Assembly (NCBI GenBank): GCA_965209105.1
Contig: CBDBQB010000034.1
Location: 62,001-126,000 of the forward strand
From: JAAELZ01 sp965209105
GTDB taxonomy: Bacteria > Pseudomonadota > Gammaproteobacteria > Arenicellales > Poriferihabitantaceae
Direction of reading: 5' to 3'
DNA: 64,000 bases
The notes under the pieces: model-generated
The model's input: the letters and a program-made list of their open reading frames with translations, nothing else
Database searches by the model: none
What the model was told of the DNA's origin: nothing
Made by a program: the position numbers and the translations under genes
Shown here: positions 36,544 through 46,119 of the stretch, piece after piece
How the letters are laid out: every line of letters starts with the position of its first letter
Position numbering within the stretch: the first letter of the stretch is position 1

Positions 36544-38367
36544 CTAACTGTGCCCTGCATATAAAGCCTCGACTTGTTCGGCGTATCGATCCAGCACCTT
36601 GGACCGTTTTATTTTTAGGGTGGGCGTCATCAACTCATTTTCAATTGTCCACTCCTCATCCAGCACCGCAAACTCTCGGATACGTGCATAACCTGGAAAA
36701 GCTTGTAAAGCTTTCCGTATCCGATCTTCTAAAGAGGTTTTGAGCGCCTGCGCAGTTTCCGTATTCGAACCCGCGACGTCGGACAAAAAACTGGCCTTTT
36801 CTTCTTCATTCAATACCAATAGGGCGGTCAAAAAAGGTTTGCCCTCGCCGATCACTAATACCTGCTCGACCAAGGGGTCAAGTGTAATCGCAGCTTCAAC
36901 ATCGCTCGGCGGAACCTTCTCACCATTGGCCAACACGATAATATCTTTAACGCGCCCAGTGATCTTCAAAAACCCATTTTGCATACTCGCGATGTCGCCC
37001 GTTCTAAGCCAGCCATCTGCATCAATGTCTGCGCGCGTTGCGGCCTCATTATTCCAATAGCCCTGCATGACACCCGGACTGTGGACAATTAATTCTCCAG
37101 TTTCAGGATCATTTTTGATTTTGACGTCGCGCAGTAGCGCGCCCACCGTCGCGGGATCATTGTGATCGTGGGTGTTCACACTCAGTATCGGGCTGGTTTC
37201 GGTTAAACCGTAGCCCTGTAATAAAGGCACACCGAGTGCTAAAAACACCTTGCCCACCGACTCAGACAAAGGCGCCCCGCCGACAATACCAATACGCAAT
37301 CTGCCCCCTAAACGCTGACGAATTTTATGACCGACCAACTTATCTAGAACAGGCCAAAAAATCTGCGTAAGTGTTTTCTGAGCACGACCTTGTTTGATCA
37401 AAAAATGTTGCCAACCAATTTGGATAGCTTGCTTAAATAAGAATCGCTTAATCGCGGATCCTTCTTCTACCTTCGCAAGCACTTTAGAATGAACCCGTTC
37501 AAATATTCTCGGTACCGCAATCATCACAGTGGGCCGAATAATTTGCAAATCTTCTGCCAGATCAGGAATCGAACGGTTGTATGCCACTTTCGCGCCGGCC
37601 ATCATCATTAAATAATAACCCACCGTACGCTCTAGCGTGTGGGATAGCGGTAAAAAAGAAAGGTGTTGGTCTTCTGGATAAATCATCATACTGTGTAAGC
37701 CTGACCACGCATTCCAAAGCATATTCTTATGGCTGAGCATGACACCTTTTGGATTACCGGTCGTCCCAGATGTGTACACAATGCTCGCCAAGGCGTCAGG
37801 GTCATGGGCTTTAATGACAGGCTCTCCTTTCTCAGGCAGCCAATCATCCACACACTGAACTAATAGTTTCTCAGTGTTCACGGGCAATACCGACCTAATG
37901 ATCAAATCTTGCAGTTTGTCTGCGACGCGCTCAATACGGTCGGCCTGAGCTTGATCCCTGATCAATAAAAATTTAGAGCCTGAATCATGCAGCACGTAGG
38001 CGAGATTCTCAGGGCGATCATTGGCATACAAAGGCACCAGTACCAAGCCTAAACCCAAGGCAGCTTGATCAAGTATTGGCCATGCCACGCAATTGTCCAT
38101 CATCACTGCGACACGATCGCCGGGCAACAAAGGAACTTGATTCAGCGCACTTTGCCAGCGTGCGACTTGTTCAGCGACTTGCTGCCAACTCATCGTCTCC
38201 CAAGCTTCGGTACGTGACGAGAAGAATCGATACGCTTCGCTGTCAGGCGTTCTGCTGACACGCGCTCGAAATAGTCCGTCCAGTGTTTGCGCTTCGAGCA
38301 AGCCAACCATATGCTCAGGTACTTGGCTATCATCAAATGCTGCGTATGGATCTGCTGTATTTTTCAT
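36544..38367 (-). CDS. Long-chain acyl-CoA synthetase (AMP-forming)
   Basis: The 607-residue adenylate-forming enzyme carries the P-loop motif YTSGTTGNPKGVMLSH near residue 195, GYGLTETSP near residue 385, the Asp of GWLRTGDIA, and the hinge GRVKDIIVLANGEKVPPSDVE. Length and motif spacing match the FACL/LACS group that activates long fatty acids. It is upstream of neither fadI nor fadJ in the same transcript, but all three lie on one strand in a row, so activation and beta-oxidation are likely coordinated. Confidence 0.9.
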   Translation of the reverse strand: MKNTADPYAAFDDSQVPEHMVGLLEAQTLDGLFRARVSRTPDSEAYRFFSSRTEAWETMSWQQVAEQVARWQSALNQVPLLPGDRVAVMMDNCVAWPILDQAALGLGLVLVPLYANDRPENLAYVLHDSGSKFLLIRDQAQADRIERVADKLQDLIIRSVLPVNTEKLLVQCVDDWLPEKGEPVIKAHDPDALASIVYTSGTTGNPKGVMLSHKNMLWNAWSGLHSMMIYPEDQHLSFLPLSHTLERTVGYYLMMMAGAKVAYNRSIPDLAEDLQIIRPTVMIAVPRIFERVHSKVLAKVEEGSAIKRFLFKQAIQIGWQHFLIKQGRAQKTLTQIFWPVLDKLVGHKIRQRLGGRLRIGIVGGAPLSESVGKVFLALGVPLLQGYGLTETSPILSVNTHDHNDPATVGALLRDVKIKNDPETGELIVHSPGVMQGYWNNEAATRADIDADGWLRTGDIASMQNGFLKITGRVKDIIVLANGEKVPPSDVEAAITLDPLVEQVLVIGEGKPFLTALLVLNEEEKASFLSDVAGSNTETAQALKTSLEDRIRKALQAFPGYARIREFAVLDEEWTIENELMTPTLKIKRSKVLDRYAEQVEALYAGHS

Positions 38368-38458
38368 GCTCTCCTCCTACTTGAAAGCTTATTGAGTTTA
38401 AGGCCTCGGCTAATTGTTACCATATAAGTTTAAGACAAGCATTCCGGCATAAAATTCA

Positions 38459-40513
38459 TCACAAATCGGCGTCAATGAGTGTTGGGTCGTCCCAACCTGC
38501 ATCCGGCGCGAATCGCTCACCATGTTTTGCTTGCAGGGCTTCTAGTTGCGAAACTATCGTAGCCGCGGAAGTGTCTCGAATCATCTGCATCGGTCCGCCT
38601 TTAAACGGCGCGAAACCCGTGCCAAAGATAACCCCAGCATCTAGCTCATCGGCCGATGCCACCACCCCTTCGCGCAAGCAGGCGATACATTCATTGAGCA
38701 AGGGATAAAGCATCCGAACGGCCAATTCGTTGCTTATGGATTCATCCTCTGTTTTGACAGATGCTTTCACCGGCTTGCCTTTACGCCATGCGTAGTACCC
38801 GCGACCCGTTTTCTTGCCTAAATCCCCTTTGTCGAGTTTGCTTTGTAAGCTCTCTGGAATGGTCACATCGCCCATTAAATTTTTCGCAACGTGCAGACAA
38901 ATATCTAGGCCGACCACATCTGCTAACTCAATCGGCCCCATCGGCATGCCAAAATTGGTTGCCGCAAGATCAAGGCGCACGGGATCCTCCCCTTCGTCCA
39001 ACATCCGTACAGCTTCGACCAAATAGGGCATTAAAACGCGATTAACCAAGAAACCGGGATGACTCTTAACGCTGACAGGCAAGCGACTGATTTGCAGGGC
39101 ATAGGCGCTCGCAGCGTCAAGTACCTTTTTGAGACTTTGCTTGCCTTTGACGATCTCAACCAGCTGCATTTTAGCCACTGGATTAAAAAAATGTATCCCG
39201 ACTAAACGGCTCGGCTTCTTCAGTCCCTTGGCAATGGCTTCGATAGGAATACTGCTGGTATTGCTTGCAAGTATTGCGTCGGGCTGCGCACGCGCTTCAA
39301 GTTGAGCGAATACCTTTTGCTTTATTTCAAGGTTTTCGACTATCGCCTCAATGATCATCTGTGCATTGCCTACACCCTTGCCCATTAAATCTGGCGTCAG
39401 TCTGTCCATTGCAGCCTGCACCAATCTTGGCAGCTTAAGTTTCTTCTTAAATAATTTATTCGCCCGAGACATGGCCTGCGCGATACTCTCTGGATTTTGA
39501 TCTTGCAACGTGACGTGTAAACCACGCAGCACTGACCAAGCGGCAATATCGCCCCCCATCACCCCAGCACCGATCACATGTAGCCGCTCAATTTTGGGCG
39601 CCTTACTGCGCTTGCCCCCTGCTTTGAGTTTTTCTTGTAAAAAGAATATGCGCACCAGATTATGCGCGGTTGAAGTACTGAACAGTCTTGCCACCGACTC
39701 AACCTCCTCATCCAACATTTCCGTGCGGTCTCCACCGTGATCTCGCCACAAATCGATCAAGGCATAAGGCGCGGGATAGTGCTCACGACGCGCCCGCTTG
39801 GCCACTTGCTTTTCAAGGAACTTAGCCAGTGCAATGCGCAGTGGCTTGAATCGGAATAGTCGATTGAGCGGCTTGTCGCGATTAATGTTAGGCCCCCGAT
39901 GAACGTAATCCTCAGCGGCGGGACTAAAGTATCGCTTGGCAACAACTTGATTAACCACACCCATTTTCTTCGCAACGCGCGCAATAATCACGCGCCCGCT
40001 GAGCATTAAATCCATCGCCTTGGGCGCACCGATTCGCTCAATTAGCCTCACCGACCCCCCGTAGCCCGGATGAATACCTAATTTCACTTCTGGTAGCCCA
40101 AGCTTACACGCCGGCACATCCTCCGCAACCAAATAGTCGAATGCCAAGGCGAGCTCCAAACCACCGCCCAAGCAAAAGCCGTGTATCAATGCGACCTTAG
40201 GAATCGGCAATGCTTCTATTCGATTGAAAACACTGTGTGCAAAAAGAATCATCTCGCGTGCTTGTGCTTCAGTCTCTAGCAGCGTGAACTCGTTAATCTC
40301 AGCACCCGCAATAAAGCCGCTTTCTTTTCCAGAGCGGAGCACCAAACCTAGGGGAAGTTCGATATCTATCTGCTCGATAATATCGTTCAGCTCTTCTAAG
40401 GCCGTGCGCCCCAATGTATTGACCTTCGCGCCGGGGCAATCAATCGTCAGCCAAGCAATGCCTGCGTCGTCGCGCTCGAGTTGCCAATTCTTATATGTTT
40501 TCGTTTTAGGCAT
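38459..40513 (-). CDS. fadJ: Fatty-acid oxidation complex alpha subunit (FadJ/FadB type)
   Basis: A 684-residue bifunctional enoyl-CoA hydratase / 3-hydroxyacyl-CoA dehydrogenase. The hydratase half has the oxyanion-hole segment IAGAEINEF and catalytic Glu residues in CLGGGLELALA and GLPEVKLGIHPGYGG. The NAD motif VIGAGVMGGDIAAWSV lies near residue 325, followed by the dehydrogenase signature ASNTSSIPI and GIHFFNPV. The open frame runs 77 codons further upstream, but that is the thiolase gene in another frame. The ATG at 40513 shares its A with the thiolase stop (TAATG). FadJ versus FadB is uncertain. Confidence 0.92.
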   Translation of the reverse strand: MPKTKTYKNWQLERDDAGIAWLTIDCPGAKVNTLGRTALEELNDIIEQIDIELPLGLVLRSGKESGFIAGAEINEFTLLETEAQAREMILFAHSVFNRIEALPIPKVALIHGFCLGGGLELALAFDYLVAEDVPACKLGLPEVKLGIHPGYGGSVRLIERIGAPKAMDLMLSGRVIIARVAKKMGVVNQVVAKRYFSPAAEDYVHRGPNINRDKPLNRLFRFKPLRIALAKFLEKQVAKRARREHYPAPYALIDLWRDHGGDRTEMLDEEVESVARLFSTSTAHNLVRIFFLQEKLKAGGKRSKAPKIERLHVIGAGVMGGDIAAWSVLRGLHVTLQDQNPESIAQAMSRANKLFKKKLKLPRLVQAAMDRLTPDLMGKGVGNAQMIIEAIVENLEIKQKVFAQLEARAQPDAILASNTSSIPIEAIAKGLKKPSRLVGIHFFNPVAKMQLVEIVKGKQSLKKVLDAASAYALQISRLPVSVKSHPGFLVNRVLMPYLVEAVRMLDEGEDPVRLDLAATNFGMPMGPIELADVVGLDICLHVAKNLMGDVTIPESLQSKLDKGDLGKKTGRGYYAWRKGKPVKASVKTEDESISNELAVRMLYPLLNECIACLREGVVASADELDAGVIFGTGFAPFKGGPMQMIRDTSAATIVSQLEALQAKHGERFAPDAGWDDPTLIDADL

Positions 40514-41808
40514 TAGATATCCCCCCGTTCGAGCAAACACGCCCCGCCTTGCCCACCACCGATACATAAGGTGGCGATGGCATGATCTAGTTTTTTGCGT
40601 TTGAGAATGTTCAAAGCATGCAAAATTATGCGTGCACCCGAAGCCCCCACGGGATGCCCCTGACTGATCGAGCCGCCGTCTATATTTAAGCGATCCCGAT
40701 TGAGCACACCCATGGCTTTGTCCAGGCCTAATTCCGACTGGCAATACTCGTCACTTTCCCAAGCAGCTAAACACCCCAGCACCTGCCCTGCAAAAGCTTC
40801 ATTAATTTCCCAAACGTCTATATCATCTAATCTTAGTTTATGTCGCTGCAAAATGGGCGACGTCGCATGCACAGGACCCAACCCCATTTGAGCGGGATTC
40901 ATACCGGCCCAATTGACATCCAATAATCGGCCTAGCACAGGCAGTTTATGCTTTTTCACTGCTTTATCTGAGGCAAGAATAAGCCATGCTGCACCGTCAG
41001 TGATTTGTGCGCTATTACCCGCTGTCACGCGCCCATAGGGCTTATCAAATACCGGCCTTAATTTCGCCAAGGCTTCCATCGAGCTATCGCGCCGCAAACC
41101 ACTGTCTTCAGCATAATGTTTACCCATCGCATCGTAGATCACTTCTATCTCACCATCAAAGTGCCCCGCGTCTATCGCGGCGGCAAGGCGTTGATGACTG
41201 CTGACCGCAAACTCATCCATCCGCGTGCGACTGATACCTAACCGATCCGCGATAATCTCCGTGGTTTGCCCCATCGACAAACCCTCAGTGTGATCCGTTA
41301 AGCCCCTCAGCAAACCAATAATGGGAACGAACATTGATGGGCGAATCTGCGCCAAGGCTTTGACCTTTTGCCCTGCTGAGCGCGCTTTCATCCAGCGGCC
41401 TAACCAGCCAACCATTTCGTCGTTCAACAACACAGGGGAATGACTCATCGACTCAGTACCGCCCGCCAACACCAAATCAGCACGGCCCAATTGTATATCT
41501 TTTGCCGCGCAATCAACGGCTTGCATGCCCGATGCACAGTTTCGCTGCACGGTATAGGCAGGCACAGATTTCCCGCAACCCGCGCGTATCGAGACCACCC
41601 GCGCAATATTCGCCTCATCAGCAGTCGGCGCAACGCAGCCCAACACCACTTCATCAAACTCGTTGGCCTCAAAGGGTTGGCGCATGATTAAGGGACGCGC
41701 GGCTGCAACCGCCAGATCAGAGGCTAAAAATGCGCCGGGTTTACCGCCCGCTTTAATAAATGGCGTCCGACTACCATCAACAATATTCACCGGAGAATAG
41801 TTAGCCAC
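40513..41808 (-). CDS. fadI: 3-ketoacyl-CoA thiolase (FadI type)
   Basis: The 431-residue thiolase has the active-site Cys in QRNCASGMQAV near residue 90, the His motif GGSISQGHPVGASGARI near residue 385, and the second catalytic Cys in ATLCIGGGQGGACLLE at the end. It performs the last step of beta-oxidation and pairs with the alpha subunit that it overlaps. Gene order thiolase then alpha subunit matches fadIJ rather than fadBA. Confidence 0.92.
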   Translation of the reverse strand: MANYSPVNIVDGSRTPFIKAGGKPGAFLASDLAVAAARPLIMRQPFEANEFDEVVLGCVAPTADEANIARVVSIRAGCGKSVPAYTVQRNCASGMQAVDCAAKDIQLGRADLVLAGGTESMSHSPVLLNDEMVGWLGRWMKARSAGQKVKALAQIRPSMFVPIIGLLRGLTDHTEGLSMGQTTEIIADRLGISRTRMDEFAVSSHQRLAAAIDAGHFDGEIEVIYDAMGKHYAEDSGLRRDSSMEALAKLRPVFDKPYGRVTAGNSAQITDGAAWLILASDKAVKKHKLPVLGRLLDVNWAGMNPAQMGLGPVHATSPILQRHKLRLDDIDVWEINEAFAGQVLGCLAAWESDEYCQSELGLDKAMGVLNRDRLNIDGGSISQGHPVGASGARIILHALNILKRKKLDHAIATLCIGGGQGGACLLERGDI

Positions 41809-41838
41809 GGCGGCGGCCTATTCGAAAATTTATCTTCA

Positions 41839-42045
41839 TTATTTACCTTCTAACTTTTGTGAGTTGAGCTTGCCGATTTGTACCATATCTATGCTCCCAA
41901 AGGCAAAGGCAGTGATTAACCCTATTTTGATACGATGGTTCGTTAAAGTGCTGGTTTTTGAAAAACCGCTATCAAGCGCAATTGTCCTCCCTGATAGGCA
42001 GCGTCCAAATCCAAGCTGAAACAACCGCGACGCTGCGTAATTCAT
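41839..42045 (-). CDS. Small hypothetical ORF coupled to the upstream gene
   Basis: A 68-codon frame starts with an ATG overlapping the stop of the YiiX-like gene (ATGA) and ends 30 bp before fadI. The peptide (MNYAASRLFQLGFGR, then IGLITAFAFGS) has one weak hydrophobic patch and no motif I recognise. The overlap argues for translation, but composition does not. It may be a chance frame. Confidence 0.3.
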   Translation of the reverse strand: MNYAASRLFQLGFGRCLSGRTIALDSGFSKTSTLTNHRIKIGLITAFAFGSIDMVQIGKLNSQKLEGK

Positions 42046-42935
42046 ACCTTAACCTCCAGTTCCTTGTCTTCTGGGCTTTGATTTTCCGGAGAATACGAGG
42101 GATCGATTTCGATATTGGGTTCTGCAGGCGCAGTATTTAAAGACCACGGGAGATGATGGTAATAGCGCGTTTCATGCTGATCGATGGAATATTTCGGAAA
42201 CTTTAAAACATCGAAATACGGGGAAATGTCAAAGTCGGACGGCGCAAAAAGCTTCGCATTGCGCTTGAATAAGCGGCTATTGCCATGCGTGTCTTCCGTC
42301 ACAATCGGCAACACCGGAAATTTAACTGCCTGAAATGCATCCGCGATCAGGGTTGAGCAAACAATCTTGGTTTCCGGTCCTGCATTGTGCTGGAACAGGG
42401 TTGAACGCCATTTGCGCGGCAATATGCCATAGGGGAACATAAACCTCGCCAAATCAGCGAGCTGCCGCACATTGTAGTCTGTGCCTAATCGTTTGGTGAC
42501 ATAACAAGCAACCCTCGCTTGATCACCCCGCGATAAGCCTGTTGGTCGACAGACTCGAAGGCGATATCGTTTATATCCGTCTATCGGGGTGAGTACCGTC
42601 CCCTTGCCCAGTTCAGCTTCGACTAAATAAATGGTATCGGGGTCTAAATCTTTTACCTCCACGCCCGTTGGCAAATCCTTATTAAAATCACGCGGCTTAC
42701 CCACACAAATAGCAGCATGCGACCAACAGCTGTGGGTCACGATTTGAATAATTTGCCCGACTTGAGTTTGCCCTTCAACCAACAACACGTCACTCGGCCT
42801 TATTTCGGCTTTTAAGCGCGAAAAATCTGACAAGCTCTCGGGCGCTACCACCCTAGGCTTAAGGAGCCACGATATCAGCCCCTGTCCAATGCGGTTGCGT
42901 GCGCCTTGTAGCCATTTTTTCAGGGTATTAATCAT
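42042..42935 (-). CDS. YiiX/YebB-like permuted papain-type peptidase (C92-like)
   Basis: The 297-residue protein shows the pattern of permuted NlpC/P60-type amidases. IRPSDVLLVEGQTQVG is followed by TQ-type helix IVTHSCWSHAAICVG with the catalytic His. An acidic position (YLVEAELGKG) and the late Cys in TKIVCSTLIADAFQ complete the set. RYRLRVCRPTGLS between them is conserved in the family. Substrates of these enzymes are amide or ester bonds in lipids or peptides; this member is uncharacterised. It has no clear signal peptide. It is divergent from the unknown membrane protein at 43.1 kb. Confidence 0.75.
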   Translation of the reverse strand: MINTLKKWLQGARNRIGQGLISWLLKPRVVAPESLSDFSRLKAEIRPSDVLLVEGQTQVGQIIQIVTHSCWSHAAICVGKPRDFNKDLPTGVEVKDLDPDTIYLVEAELGKGTVLTPIDGYKRYRLRVCRPTGLSRGDQARVACYVTKRLGTDYNVRQLADLARFMFPYGILPRKWRSTLFQHNAGPETKIVCSTLIADAFQAVKFPVLPIVTEDTHGNSRLFKRNAKLFAPSDFDISPYFDVLKFPKYSIDQHETRYYHHLPWSLNTAPAEPNIEIDPSYSPENQSPEDKELEVKV

Positions 42936-43064
42936 ATTTATAAATTGCTACCTAGATGTTAATTATGACATAAATGTTTTAGCTTCGTTCACGTACATAG
43001 ATGCGCATATTTTTGCTACATTTAGACCTGAGTATTCAAATGATTAAGGCTAGCTGCCGCATAA

Positions 43065-44021
43065 ATGTTCCGGTTCATTTTTTTTATCATATGTTTGCTT
43101 ATTTTCTGCCTCAGCAGCGTCGAACTACAGCGTCGTTTTCAAGCGAATACCCAGATATTAATAGAAACTGAGCCATTAGACCAAGCTGATAATTTGCTTG
43201 CGCAAGAGAGATGGGAAGAGGCAAAATCATTGTCCTCTTTTATTGCAAGGCGTTCTGACTTAGGCGACACGCAGCACGCAAATCGTATCGAACTCGACGC
43301 CGATGAGGCCTTGTCCTCATTAACTATCTCAGGACGATCATTCCTTGACGGCTTAATCAGCGGCGAAGTAAACAATAGTTCAAGCCTAGTTGGGGCGCTG
43401 GCTTTAGATTTATTCGTATTGGGTGACGTGCGAGATTTAGTCGTCCAGGGTTATAAGGTGCTGACCGACCAGCCCAGCGACAAAATTATTATCGCACTGT
43501 CCGCAACGGGGCTTGGCCTTAGCCTTTTGCCACAGCTGCACTGGGCACCCGCCGTATTAAAAAGTCTCAAGCGCAGTGGGGCATTAAGTAAATCGTTTCT
43601 CAAATCTTTAGCACGGGTTTCCAACACTGCGCTTAAAACAGGCGATTACAAACCATTGACATCGCTGGTCACTCATTTCGCAAAAGTCACCGAAAAACTC
43701 GGGCTCGCACGAACAAGGGGCGCAATGAAGGCAGTAAAAAGCGAGGCGGATTTAGCCCGGCTCGCGGGTGCCGCCGTCATCGATCCCAAGAAAGCTTACG
43801 CAGTCAGTGTGCTGGCCGGAAATCGTGGCATTAAGCAGCTGAATAAAAATGGCAGCAATATCCTTAAAACTGCCGCAAAGATAAAACGCATGAGCCGTGC
43901 TGCAAAATTTCTTAAAAAAAGCCTGGGTGCGATCCCTAAATCAATATTGCAAGGCGCTTGGGGCCTTAGCTTATTAGCGTTATTGAGCCTATTTATTTTC
44001 CGCAAACAAAGGAAAGCCTAA
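43065..44021 (+). CDS. Hypothetical protein with membrane segments at both ends
   Basis: I do not recognise this 318-residue protein. It has an N-terminal hydrophobic helix (residues 2-20, possibly a signal anchor), two moderately hydrophobic stretches near residues 108-130 and 145-162 (ALALDLFVLGDV, IIIALSATGLGLSLL), a Lys/Arg-rich helical middle, and a C-terminal membrane helix (SLLALLSLFIFRKQRKA) ending in a basic tail. The first 80 residues after the anchor are acidic. It is divergent from the YiiX-like peptidase gene, and convergent with a small basic protein gene. Confidence 0.65.
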   Translation: MFRFIFFIICLLIFCLSSVELQRRFQANTQILIETEPLDQADNLLAQERWEEAKSLSSFIARRSDLGDTQHANRIELDADEALSSLTISGRSFLDGLISGEVNNSSSLVGALALDLFVLGDVRDLVVQGYKVLTDQPSDKIIIALSATGLGLSLLPQLHWAPAVLKSLKRSGALSKSFLKSLARVSNTALKTGDYKPLTSLVTHFAKVTEKLGLARTRGAMKAVKSEADLARLAGAAVIDPKKAYAVSVLAGNRGIKQLNKNGSNILKTAAKIKRMSRAAKFLKKSLGAIPKSILQGAWGLSLLALLSLFIFRKQRKA

Positions 44022-44038
44022 ACATTGAATAGGCAAGG

Positions 44039-44188
44039 CTAACGCTCAGCAGAACTTTTCCGGCGCGCTTCTTTTAGCTCACGTTGTAGCGCTTTCTTGT
44101 CACGTTTGCGATCGTAGTCCTTCAGCGCTTTGTGCGCATGACTTTTCTTGAGTAGAGGATCTGTGGCAGTGTGATTTCGAGGTTTCAT
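44039..44188 (-). CDS. Small basic protein, conserved hypothetical
   Basis: From the ATG at 44188 the product is 49 residues: MKPRNHTATDPLLKKSHAHK followed by a Lys/Arg-rich helix ending RRKSSAER. Short proteins beginning MKPRN..A.DPLL.K occur in other gammaproteobacteria, with unknown role. The 15 codons upstream to 44233 are open but less family-like. No hydrophobic part is present. Confidence 0.55.
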   Translation of the reverse strand: MKPRNHTATDPLLKKSHAHKALKDYDRKRDKKALQRELKEARRKSSAER

Positions 44189-44406
44189 GGCTAAAAACTT
44201 GATTATTCGATCAACCCACCGTAAAGCATACAACCTTAACCCCTTCTGAAAAATTTACCACACAGCTAAGTCTTCGTTTTAAAAGCCATGATTACGGCCA
44301 CTCAGGCAGTGGTATTCGAAATGATACAATCGCGCGGTATATCGATGAGTTGAGCGCCCCGCCCACCGTGTTAAAACTATGACTGCCTTACTGATGTACA
44401 TGTACA

Positions 44407-44430
44407 TTTACTTTTACTTTTACTTTTAAT
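44407..44430 (+). repeat. TTTACT hexanucleotide tandem repeat upstream of hsdM
   Basis: Three perfect TTTACT units are followed by TTTAAT, ending about 120 bp before the hsdM ATG. The remainder of the 316-bp spacer (44234-44550) shows no other feature; just before the repeat is the palindrome TGTACATGTACA. Slipped-strand copy-number change here could alter promoter spacing and hsd expression. Confidence 0.6.
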
Positions 44431-44550
44431 TTTCGTGCCTAAAGGCCTAAGGAATGCAATAATTGATTAACAAAGCCAACGAATTTGTTGCCAGTGCTTA
44501 AATAGGTGAATGGAGTTGTAACGATAGCCTCTAATTAATAATTCTCAAAC

Positions 44551-46119
44551 ATGTCAGAAGCGCAAAAAAAAGAACTACAAACTAAACTATGGGATATCGC
44601 TAACACCTTACGCGGCAAGATGGGTGCGGACGAGTTTCGTGACTACATCCTTGGGTTTATCTTCTATAAGTATCTGTCCGAGCGCATGCATCAATTTGCC
44701 AACGGTATTTTACGAAATGATGGCTTAGTGTTTGAAGCGCTTGATGAGGCTTCTAACGAAGGGCAGAAGAAACTAGAGGCTGTTGAGCAAGAGTCGATTG
44801 ATGCCTTAGGCTACTTTCTCAAACCCTCTGAATTGTTTAGCACCGTTGCTGCCAAAGGGGCTCAACAAACCGACAATTTTATTTTGGGTGAGCTCACCGC
44901 AGTCCTTAAGCACATTGAAGGCAGCACCATGGGCCATGCCAGCGAAGAAGATTTCGAAGGTTTGTTTGAAGACATAGACCTAGGCTCTTCCAAATTAGGC
45001 AAAGGAGAGACGGCAAAGAACGAGTTGATAGCGAAAGTGCTGGTGCACCTTAACCAAATAGATTTTCGCTTAGATGACACCGAAGGCGATGTGTTGGGTG
45101 ATGCCTACGAATTTTTAATCGGGCAATTTGCCAGTGGCGCCGGTAAGAAGGCGGGCGAGTTTTATACCCCGCAAACCGTCAGCACCATTCTTGCACAAAT
45201 TGTGACCACAGGAAAATCTAGCTTAAAGAGCGTGTATGACCCAACTTGTGGCTCTGGCTCCTTGTTGTTGCGCGTGGCTAAAGAAGTGCAGGAGGTAGGC
45301 GGGTTTTATGGTCAAGAGCGCAATCCGACCACTTACAATTTAGCGCGAATGAACATGATATTGCACAAGGTGCATTATCAACGCTTTGACTTAAAAAACG
45401 AAGACACCTTAGAACACCCAGCACCGGAACATAAGGATTTGAGATTTGAGGCCATAGTCGCCAACCCGCCTTTTTCAGCACACTGGTCGGCCAGTTCAGT
45501 GATGGAAAACGATGATCGTTTTAGCGCCTACGGCAAACTCGCGCCTAAAACTAAGGCGGATTTTGCCTTTGTACAGCATATGGCGTATCACCTCGACAGC
45601 GGCGCGACCATGGCCTGTGTTTTGCCGCATGGCGTGTTATTTCGAGGAGCAGCTGAGGGCCACATTCGCCGCTACCTCATCGAGGACTGCAATTGGCTTG
45701 ACGCCGTTATCGGCCTCCCGGCCAATATCTTCTACGGCACCGGCATTCCCACCTGTATTCTGGTGCTAAAGAAACAGCGGGAGAACTCAGACAATATTCT
45801 TTTTATTGACGCCAGCCAGAGTTTTGAAAAAGTCGGCAATCAGAATCATCTCCGCCCCGCGGACATCGAACGCATCGTCAGCACCTACCGCAAGCGGGAA
45901 AGTATCGAGAAATTCAGTCACGTCGCCGAGCTGAGCGAAGTCTCGGAAAACGACTACAACCTCAATATCCCGCGCTACGTCGATACCTTTGAGGAAGAAG
46001 AACCGGTCGATCTGGCCGAGGTGTCTGAAAAGCTGGTGACCTTGGAAAAAGAGATGGGCGAGACGGAAAAAGTTATCGCGGGGTTTTGTGAAGAACTGGG
46101 AATTAAGGCACCGTTTTGA
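44551..46119 (+). CDS. hsdM: Type I restriction-modification methyltransferase subunit
   Basis: The 522-residue N6-adenine methylase has the HsdM N-terminal helical domain (about 5-140, with FRDYILGFIFYKYLSERM). Then come the SAM motif I VYDPTCGSGSLLL at residues 228-240 and the catalytic motif IV NPPF at 305-308. With HsdS it forms the modification enzyme, and with HsdR the restriction enzyme. The stop shares bases with the hsdS start (TGATG). Confidence 0.96.
   Translation: MSEAQKKELQTKLWDIANTLRGKMGADEFRDYILGFIFYKYLSERMHQFANGILRNDGLVFEALDEASNEGQKKLEAVEQESIDALGYFLKPSELFSTVAAKGAQQTDNFILGELTAVLKHIEGSTMGHASEEDFEGLFEDIDLGSSKLGKGETAKNELIAKVLVHLNQIDFRLDDTEGDVLGDAYEFLIGQFASGAGKKAGEFYTPQTVSTILAQIVTTGKSSLKSVYDPTCGSGSLLLRVAKEVQEVGGFYGQERNPTTYNLARMNMILHKVHYQRFDLKNEDTLEHPAPEHKDLRFEAIVANPPFSAHWSASSVMENDDRFSAYGKLAPKTKADFAFVQHMAYHLDSGATMACVLPHGVLFRGAAEGHIRRYLIEDCNWLDAVIGLPANIFYGTGIPTCILVLKKQRENSDNILFIDASQSFEKVGNQNHLRPADIERIVSTYRKRESIEKFSHVAELSEVSENDYNLNIPRYVDTFEEEEPVDLAEVSEKLVTLEKEMGETEKVIAGFCEELGIKAPF

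Noticed and set aside
40514..40744. 77-codon N-terminal extension of the FadJ-type protein
   Set aside because: This segment is the thiolase 3' end read in another frame; the ATG overlapping the thiolase stop gives the family's usual start.
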